From NCBI GenBank assembly GCA_903917425.1, contig CAIXAQ010000950.1, forward strand, positions 1-5,939: DNA of 5,939 bases. The letters are read 5' to 3'. Positions 1 to 4,428 of the stretch are shown here, piece after piece (positions within the stretch are counted from its first letter, which is position 1; each line of letters starts with the position of its first letter). Source of the DNA: an uncultured Bacteroidales bacterium (GTDB taxonomy: Bacteria; Bacteroidota; Bacteroidia; Bacteroidales; UBA4417). The notes below the pieces were generated by a model that had not been told where the DNA came from, made no database searches, and worked only from the letters and a program-made list of their open reading frames with translations. A program made the position numbers and the translations under genes.

Positions 1-1446
1 GAAATCGCGTATCGATTTAATAGGAACTTTTTGTAAAAGTCCACGGGTTCCGCAGGCGATAATTGCGATCTGTTTTTCAACTGTAACAGGCGAATATTGT
101 GGCTGTTTCAGGATTTCAACGTTGCGGGCACCTTTATCAAGTATATTTTTTGTAGCGGCATCCAGGTCAGAACCAAATTTTGAGAATGCTTCGAGTTCGC
201 GGTATTCAGCCTGGGCGAGTTTCAGTGTTCCGGCCACCTTTTTCATGGCTTTTATCTGCGCATTTCCTCCCACGCGTGAAACCGAGATCCCAACGTTGAT
301 TGCCGGGCGAATACCCGAGTTGAAAAGTGTTGTTTCCAGGAATATCTGTCCATCAGTAATGGAAATTACGTTGGTTGGAATATAAGCAGAAACGTCGCCG
401 GCTTGTGTTTCGATAATCGGGAGTGCCGTTAATGAACCTCCACCTTTCACAAGATGCCTGATGGATTCAGGTAAGTCGTTCATTTGTTTCGCGATTTCGT
501 CGCTTTTAATAATCTTGGCGGCACGTTCGAGCAGGCGTGAGTGCAGGTAAAAAACGTCGCCGGGATAAGCTTCGCGTCCGGGTGGGCGGCGCAGCAACAG
601 GGAAACTTCGCGGTAAGCAACGGCCTGTTTGGAGAGGTCATCGTAAATAACAAGCGCCGAGCGCCCGGTATCGCGTAAAAACTCACCTATAGCAGCACCT
701 GTGAAAGGCGCATAAAACTGCATGGCGGCAGGGTCGCTGGCAGTAGCCATTACGATAACCGTATAAGCCATAGCACCCTGGTCCTCAAGTATTTTTACAA
801 TATTTGCTACTGTTGATCCTTTTTGGCCTATAGCCACATAGATACAGAAAACAGGTTCGCCTTTTTCGTAAAATTCTTTCTGATTTATGATGGTATCAAT
901 AGCGATGGCCGATTTCCCGGTCTGGCGGTCACCGATAATAAGTTCCCTTTGGCCGCGACCAATAGGAATCATGGCATCGATGGCTTTAATACCGGTTTGC
1001 AGAGGTTCGGTAACCGGCTGGCGGAAGATAACACCGGGAGCTTTACGCTCGATCGGCATTTCGAATAATTCGCCTTTGAGTTCACCCTTTCCGTCGATGG
1101 GTTCACCGAGTGTATTGATAACCCGTCCCAGCATACCTGCACCAACACGGATGCTGGCGATTTGCTTGGTACGCTGAACCACGTCACCTTCCTTAATATT
1201 TTTAGACTCTCCTAAAAGAACCACTCCAACGTTATCCTCTTCGAGATTGAGAACAATGCCTTTCGTGCTTGTTTTTACAAATTCAACCAGTTCGCCCGAT
1301 TGTGCATTGGTAAGGCCATACACCCGGGCAATGCCGTCGCCAACCTGTAACACAGATCCAATTTCTTTTATTTCGGCTTCAGTTGAAAAACCGGCCAATT
1401 CCTGCCGCAGTATTGCAGTTACTTCTGCGGGTTTAATTTCTGCCAT
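1..1446 (-). CDS. atpA: F-type ATP synthase subunit alpha (3' end beyond window)
   Basis: Non-catalytic, nucleotide-binding alpha subunit of the F1 head, which alternates with beta and contacts delta at its N-terminus. The frame is open from ATG at 1446 to base 1, giving 482 residues. Full-length family members have about 520-530, so roughly 40 C-terminal residues and the stop lie outside. Visible motifs: N-terminal beta-barrel (about 25-95), Walker A GDRQTGKS (172-179), Walker B-like LVIYDD (265-270), and the ATPase alpha/beta signature PAINVGISVS (381-390), followed by Arg391 of SRVGG, the arginine that reaches into the catalytic site. The segment between LLERAA and GSLTALP (about 311-336) is several residues longer than in E. 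coli; I recall a similar segment in Bacteroidota alphas. The start is the only sensible one: MAEIKPAEVTAIL has the normal alpha N-terminus length. No Shine-Dalgarno is visible (CACAACT before ATG). It follows atpH after a 113-bp repeat-rich gap; atpG is expected next. Confidence 0.98.
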   Translation of the reverse strand, partial: MAEIKPAEVTAILRQELAGFSTEAEIKEIGSVLQVGDGIARVYGLTNAQSGELVEFVKTSTKGIVLNLEEDNVGVVLLGESKNIKEGDVVQRTKQIASIRVGAGMLGRVINTLGEPIDGKGELKGELFEMPIERKAPGVIFRQPVTEPLQTGIKAIDAMIPIGRGQRELIIGDRQTGKSAIAIDTIINQKEFYEKGEPVFCIYVAIGQKGSTVANIVKILEDQGAMAYTVIVMATASDPAAMQFYAPFTGAAIGEFLRDTGRSALVIYDDLSKQAVAYREVSLLLRRPPGREAYPGDVFYLHSRLLERAAKIIKSDEIAKQMNDLPESIRHLVKGGGSLTALPIIETQAGDVSAYIPTNVISITDGQIFLETTLFNSGIRPAINVGISVSRVGGNAQIKAMKKVAGTLKLAQAEYRELEAFSKFGSDLDAATKNILDKGARNVEILKQPQYSPVTVEKQIAIIACGTRGLLQKVPIKSIRDF

Positions 1447-1462
1447 AGTTGTGATATGAGTT

Positions 1463-1490
1463 AATGGTGAATGGTGAATGGAAAATGGTT
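1463..1490. repeat. 7-bp tandem array, unit AATGGTG
   Basis: Four consecutive heptamers on the plus strand: AATGGTG, AATGGTG, AATGGAA, AATGGTT. In the mRNA sense the unit is CACCATT. The array lies 16 bp upstream of the atpA start, inside the transcribed atpH-atpA gap. It does not encode peptide in a conserved frame and shows no clear hairpin. I recall similar short-period intergenic runs in Bacteroidota genomes, but I cannot name a function. Confidence 0.8.
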
Positions 1491-1510
1491 AACGAACTGT
1501 AATGAACTTT

Positions 1511-1552
1511 AACCCCTAAATCCTAACCCCTGATACCTCTTTATTTATACCT
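1511..1552. repeat. Degenerate 7-bp array, unit AACCCCT / AGGGGTT
   Basis: Six heptamers in phase on the plus strand: AACCCCT, AAATCCT, AACCCCT, GATACCT, CTTTATT, TATACCT. In the mRNA sense most begin with AGG (AGGTATC, AGGGGTT, AGGATTT, AGGGGTT). The first four are clear; the last two are degraded, and CTTTATT barely fits. The array starts 7 bp after the atpH stop and is separated by about 20 bp from the AATGGTG array nearer atpA. Its period is the same as that neighbour but its sequence differs. Confidence 0.6.
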
Positions 1553-1559
1553 CTTTTCC

Positions 1560-2117
1560 TTAAAATTCTTTTACAAACAGGTTTTTTTCAAAATCCTTTT
1601 TAAGCTCTTTTATTTTTGTAACAATACTTTGATCAACCTGGAAATTATCAAGACTGATCACTAAGCCACCAATCAGTGAGGCATTTGTTTTTTCAACCAG
1701 GTCTATTTTCTTATCCGTCAGTTTACCGAGTATTTCGAGCACTCCCGCTTTTTCCGCAGCTACCAGTTCAACTGCCGATGTAACATAGGCTGTTTTTATC
1801 CCCTTCGATGCTTTATACAGATCAGTAAAAGCTTCGGCAATAGAGGGCAGGTAGCGTTCGCGGCGTTTCCGGATCATAAGTTTAATAAAGCTGAGCGATG
1901 CCGGGTGTATGGTAGTTGAAAAGATGCTTGTAACGATTTTGTTCTTTTTATCGCCGTGTATCACCGGATTTTGCAGCATACGCACAAAATCGCGGTTCGC
2001 TGTACAAACATTTCCAAGCAGCACCATATCCTCAAAGGCACGTTCAACCAGGCCGTTTTCGGTGGCGAGATCAAAAAATGCAGCAGCATAACGTATGGTA
2101 ATCTTTGTATAACTCAC
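1560..2117 (-). CDS. atpH: F-type ATP synthase subunit delta (OSCP)
   Basis: Delta subunit, which sits on top of the F1 head and ties it to the b-subunit peripheral stalk. It has 185 residues, typical of the OSCP/delta family. The N-terminal helical domain spans about 1-105 (ITIRYAAAFFDLA resembles the family's 'RYAxALF' opening). The C-terminal domain carries the conserved IGGLVISLDNFQVDQSI stretch at about 149-165. The start is GTG at 2117, preceded by AACAAA with no Shine-Dalgarno. An in-frame TAA lies only five codons upstream (2130-2132) and the next ATG is at residue 31, so GTG is the only start that keeps the conserved N-terminus. It lies between atpF and atpA in the normal order. Both flanking gaps are filled with short tandem repeats. 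Confidence 0.96.
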   Translation of the reverse strand: MSYTKITIRYAAAFFDLATENGLVERAFEDMVLLGNVCTANRDFVRMLQNPVIHGDKKNKIVTSIFSTTIHPASLSFIKLMIRKRRERYLPSIAEAFTDLYKASKGIKTAYVTSAVELVAAEKAGVLEILGKLTDKKIDLVEKTNASLIGGLVISLDNFQVDQSIVTKIKELKKDFEKNLFVKEF

Positions 2118-2122
2118 TTTGT

Positions 2123-2224
2123 TAATGTGTTAATTTGCTAATTTGTTAATGTGCTAATGTGTTAATGTGCTAATGTGGTAATGCGGTAATTATCACATTG
2201 TCTAATTATCGCATTATCACATTA
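2123..2224. repeat. Head-to-head 8-bp repeat array between atpF and atpH
   Basis: On the plus strand, eight direct octamers with consensus TAATGTGN run from 2123 to 2186: TAATGTGT, TAATTTGC, TAATTTGT, TAATGTGC, TAATGTGT, TAATGTGC, TAATGTGG, TAATGCGG. A self-complementary TAATTA follows (2187-2192). Four octamers in the opposite orientation then run from 2193 to 2224: TCACATTG, TCTAATTA, TCGCATTA, TCACATTA. The last unit ends on the complement of the atpF stop codon, and the first begins 5 bp before the atpH GTG. The array therefore accounts for nearly the whole gap. The stops it carries prevent read-through translation. Its function is unknown to me. Confidence 0.9.
2171..2224. repeat. Imperfect palindrome within the octamer array
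   Basis: Arms at 2171-2192 and 2203-2224 match in reverse complement at 20 of 22 positions, around a 10-nt loop (2193-2202). Both differences are G opposite T on the plus strand. They would therefore be G-U pairs in a plus-strand RNA but C-A mismatches in the atp mRNA. The structure is AT-rich and has no T-run after it, so it is unlike a classical terminator. The repeated units allow several alternative registers, so cruciform or slipped pairing in DNA is also possible. Confidence 0.75.
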
Positions 2225-2716
2225 ATTGATTTTAACGTCTTTCAGTAGTTTTTCGGTAAGCAGTTGTTGCTGTTGCCTGTTTTCGAGTTCTTTCCCGAGT
2301 AGCTTTTCAGCGATTTCGATAGAAATAGCGGCCACCTGATTCTTCAAATCATTAATAGCTGCCATTTTTTCGAACTGTATGTTTTCGCGCGCACCGGCAA
2401 CAATTCGGGCCGACTCCTCGGTGGCTTTTATGCGTGCTTCTTCAAGTATTGTCTCTTTTATCTTGCGGGCATCACGAAGCAGTGCGTCGCGTTCGTCTTT
2501 GGCGTCACGAAGCAGTTGTTCGTTGCCTGCTTTCAGCTTCAGCATTTCTTTTTTAGCATCATTGGCAGCTTCCAGCGCTTTTTCGATGGTGTCTTCTCTT
2601 TGGTGTATTCCTTTCATGATTGGCTTCCAGGCATATTTGCCAAGAACGAACAATACCAGGCTGAATGAAACCAACATCCAGAAAATCAAACCTATACCAG
2701 GAGTTACTAATTGCAT
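2222..2716 (-). CDS. atpF: F-type ATP synthase subunit b
   Basis: Membrane-anchored peripheral stalk subunit that links subunit a to delta. It has 164 residues, the usual length. One transmembrane segment spans about residues 6-25 (GIGLIFWMLVSFSLVLFVLG), followed by the KYAWKPI junction. A long charged helix runs from about 35 to 150, rich in Ala, Glu, Lys and Arg (KALEAANDAKKEML, LLRDARKIKETILEEA), and should form the b-b coiled coil. The C-terminal LTEKLLKDV region is typical of the delta-binding end. The start is ATG at 2716, only four residues before the membrane segment begins; no Shine-Dalgarno is visible (CCCAGAACT before ATG). It follows atpE after a 108-bp gap holding a strong stem-loop. 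Its TAA stop forms the outer edge of the octamer array before atpH. Confidence 0.97.
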   Translation of the reverse strand: MQLVTPGIGLIFWMLVSFSLVLFVLGKYAWKPIMKGIHQREDTIEKALEAANDAKKEMLKLKAGNEQLLRDAKDERDALLRDARKIKETILEEARIKATEESARIVAGARENIQFEKMAAINDLKNQVAAISIEIAEKLLGKELENRQQQQLLTEKLLKDVKIN

Positions 2717-2772
2717 AGTTCTGGGTATGAATAGTTTATAATTTAATTTCTTTTTTGTTCAGTTAAACTAAA

Positions 2773-2815
2773 TCAACTACTGCATCCCTGCCAGGTGCAG
2801 GGATACGGTAGTTGA
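2773..2815 (-). promoter_or_regulatory. Strong stem-loop between atpE and atpF
   Basis: An inverted repeat has arms at 2774-2791 and 2797-2814, around a 5-nt loop (2792-2796), with one further A-T pair outside. In the atp mRNA the 18-position stem has 16 Watson-Crick pairs, one G-U and one C-A mismatch, with a GC-rich top half (ATCCCTGC paired with GCAGGGAT). It begins about 10 nt after the atpE stop codon. The sequence after it (ATTTAGTTTAAC) has no uninterrupted U-run, so a simple intrinsic terminator is not the best reading. A 3' stabiliser or processing site that helps c subunit outnumber b, or a partial attenuator, is more plausible. That role is inference. Confidence 0.8.
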
Positions 2816-2824
2816 AATCTTTCT

Positions 2825-3085
2825 TTACAGGAACAGGATCAACAGACAAACCACGATAGCGAAGAAAGCAACACCTTCGATAAGAGCGGCTGCAACAATC
2901 ATGTTCGAACGGATATCGCCTACACTTTCAGGCTGGCGGGCAATGGACTCGAGAGCCGAGGCTCCGATTTTTCCAATACCGATACCTGCACCGATAGCTG
3001 CAATACCTGCACCAATACCGGCACCCATTTTTGCAACGGGGGCAAGATCTGCTGCGGCTTGTAATAAAACGCTTAAGAGTGACAT
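2825..3085 (-). CDS. atpE: F-type ATP synthase subunit c
   Basis: Proteolipid that forms the rotating c-ring of Fo. The chosen start is ATG at 3085 (MSLLSVLLQ), giving 86 residues. The frame stays open upstream to 3220, but that stretch overlaps atpB and adds 45 residues unlike any c subunit. Helix 1 is glycine-rich (about 17-42) and contains GAGIGIG (32-38), the GxGxGxG packing motif. The polar loop has ARQPE (49-53). Helix 2 carries the ion-binding Glu70 in AALIEGVAFF. The positions equivalent to the sodium ligands of Ilyobacter-type rings are Ile37 (not Gln) and Gly71 (not Ser or Thr), so proton coupling is predicted. It starts 31 bp after atpB, with no Shine-Dalgarno (CCATTCTT before ATG). 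A strong stem-loop follows the stop. Confidence 0.97.
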   Translation of the reverse strand: MSLLSVLLQAAADLAPVAKMGAGIGAGIAAIGAGIGIGKIGASALESIARQPESVGDIRSNMIVAAALIEGVAFFAIVVCLLILFL

Positions 3086-3116
3086 AAGAATGGAATTATG
3101 GTGATTAATAAAAGAT

Positions 3117-4271
3117 TTAGTGTTCAGTTGTATGTTCTTCAGGGCTGTGATGTTCTTCCATTGCCATCCCGAAGTAAATGGACGAAAGCAAGGCAAATAC
3201 ATAAGCCTGGATAAAGGCAACCAGCAATTCGAGCATGCTCATAAAAACGCCGAATGCAATGGAGAATACCGATACTCCGTATCCTGCAACAATATTCATA
3301 TTGCCGAAAATGAAAATCAGGCTCATAAATCCAAGCAGGATAATGTGACCGGCGGTCATGTTGGCAAACAAACGGACCATTAATACAAAAGGCTTGGTAA
3401 TTAATCCTACTATCTCGACGATAGGCATGAGAGGAATCGGGATTTTAAGCCACCAGGGTACGCCGGGTGCATTGATGATATGTGTCCAGTAATTCTTATT
3501 TCCATTAAAGGTTGTAATTGCAAACGTGAAAAGTGCCAGCACCAGCGTTATCGAAATATTGCCTGAAAGGTTGGCTCCACCTGGAAAAATGGGGATCAGT
3601 CCCATCAGGTTGTTCAGAAAAATAAACCAAAACACGGTCAGCAGGAAAGGCATAAAACGTGCGTAATTCTTCTTACCCAGGCCGGGAATTGCTATATCGT
3701 CGCGGACAAAAAGGATAATGGGTTCGAGAACAGATTGTAGTCCTTTAGGGGCAGTATTGGGATTTTTCTTATACTTATTACCTATCGAAATAAAGATAAC
3801 GCACAACAGGAGAACACTGATAAACAGAGATAAAACATTTTTGGTGATCGAAAAGTCAAGCGGTAATTTTGCTGATGCATCAATGGTTTCACCGTCTTCC
3901 AATACTTTTACTATTTTCCCTTCGTATTCTCCTTCCATCATTAACCTGTATCCGCGATATGCTTCATGGCCATGATGAAAATTGCCCGAACTGAAAGAAA
4001 CAAGTTTGCCGTTATCCAATAAAATTACAGGTAAAGGGATCGAAAGCTGAAAGCCGTTATATTCAAGGATATGCCATTCGTGCGCATCCGAGATATGTTC
4101 GATGATCATTTTGCCGGCATCAAAAGCTTTTTCGGTCTGAGCTTTTTCGTGCGATTGAACCTGGGGTTGAGCCGCAGTGTCGATGGCCGTATTTCCATAA
4201 GCAGCCCCTGCAAGTAACAAGACAACCCATACGAACTGGAACCTGACTGTTTCTAATAACTTCCTGATCAT
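3117..4271 (-). CDS. atpB: F-type ATP synthase subunit a, with exported N-terminal domain
   Basis: Stator subunit that forms the proton half-channels against the c-ring. From ATG at 4271 it has 384 residues, longer than the ~270 of E. coli. Residues 1-26 look like a signal peptide (FVWVVLLLAGAAYG). Residues ~27-140 form a soluble His-containing domain expected in the periplasm (HEWH, HHGHE). The conserved membrane core follows from ~144. It holds the essential Arg300 (VRLFANMTAGH), Gln355 (FIQAYVFALL) and the family ending MAMEEHH (369-375). His309 and Glu348 replace E. coli Glu219 and His245. The frame is open upstream to 4469, but that would overlap the previous gene and pass the promoter. 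ATG 4271 is preceded by AAAAAAGG, a plausible weak ribosome site, and gives a proper signal peptide. First gene of the visible atp operon. Confidence 0.97.
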   Translation of the reverse strand: MIRKLLETVRFQFVWVVLLLAGAAYGNTAIDTAAQPQVQSHEKAQTEKAFDAGKMIIEHISDAHEWHILEYNGFQLSIPLPVILLDNGKLVSFSSGNFHHGHEAYRGYRLMMEGEYEGKIVKVLEDGETIDASAKLPLDFSITKNVLSLFISVLLLCVIFISIGNKYKKNPNTAPKGLQSVLEPIILFVRDDIAIPGLGKKNYARFMPFLLTVFWFIFLNNLMGLIPIFPGGANLSGNISITLVLALFTFAITTFNGNKNYWTHIINAPGVPWWLKIPIPLMPIVEIVGLITKPFVLMVRLFANMTAGHIILLGFMSLIFIFGNMNIVAGYGVSVFSIAFGVFMSMLELLVAFIQAYVFALLSSIYFGMAMEEHHSPEEHTTEH

Positions 4272-4336
4272 TAGCCTTTTTTCAAATTGAAGTGCAATAT
4301 TACTACTATTTCGCGAAAATCTCCCTGTATTCCATC

Positions 4337-4369
4337 CAAAATTACGAATTTCTTTTATATACACGACAA
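4337..4369 (-). promoter_or_regulatory. Predicted Bacteroidota-type promoter for the atp operon
   Basis: On the minus strand, TAATTTTG (4344 to 4337) is an exact match to the Bacteroidota -7 element TAnnTTTG. TTG (4369 to 4367) lies 22 bp upstream as a -33 element, towards the long end of the allowed spacing. Transcription would begin near 4330, leaving a leader of about 60 nt before the atpB ATG. The site is in the only gap where the atp genes would need their own promoter. Confidence 0.6.
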
Positions 4370-4376
4370 GAGTGTT

Positions 4377-4417
4377 AAAAAAATCGGTCGCTTCAGGAAA
4401 GAATTCGAGGCTGAACG
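4377..4417 (-). terminator. Weak possible terminator after the T9SS protein gene
   Basis: In the mRNA sense TTCAG (4415-4411) can pair with CTGAA (4397-4393), with a few flanking pairs after a bulge. The loop contains GAATTC. A run of seven T follows at 4383-4377. The stem is short and about 9 nt separate it from the T-run, so this is a poor intrinsic terminator. It is listed because it lies 12 bp after a stop codon and before a promoter. Confidence 0.25.
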
Positions 4418-4428
4418 GAAGAGCTGAT

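Noticed and set aside
122..1459. Several plus- and minus-strand ORFs of 70-96 codons within 122-1459
   Set aside because: They lie in other frames of atpA, which is unmistakable, and their sequences have no recognisable family features.
2123..2224. CRISPR array
   Set aside because: The unit is 8 bp with no spacers and switches orientation. CRISPR repeats are about 23-47 bp, separated by unique spacers.
2773..2815. Insertion sequence end or classical intrinsic terminator
   Set aside because: There is no transposase, target duplication or partner inverted repeat. No U-run follows the stem, and essential genes of the same operon continue downstream.
2825..3220. A longer atpE starting at 3220
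   Set aside because: The extra 45 residues overlap atpB and do not resemble a c subunit. ATG 3085 gives a standard 86-residue protein.
4272..4336. Riboswitch in the atpB leader
   Set aside because: The leader is only about 60 nt and I see no conserved aptamer motif or paired structure.
4272..4428. A small atpI-like gene between the T9SS gene and atpB
   Set aside because: The gap is too short for a two-helix membrane protein, and no suitable hydrophobic reading frame is present.
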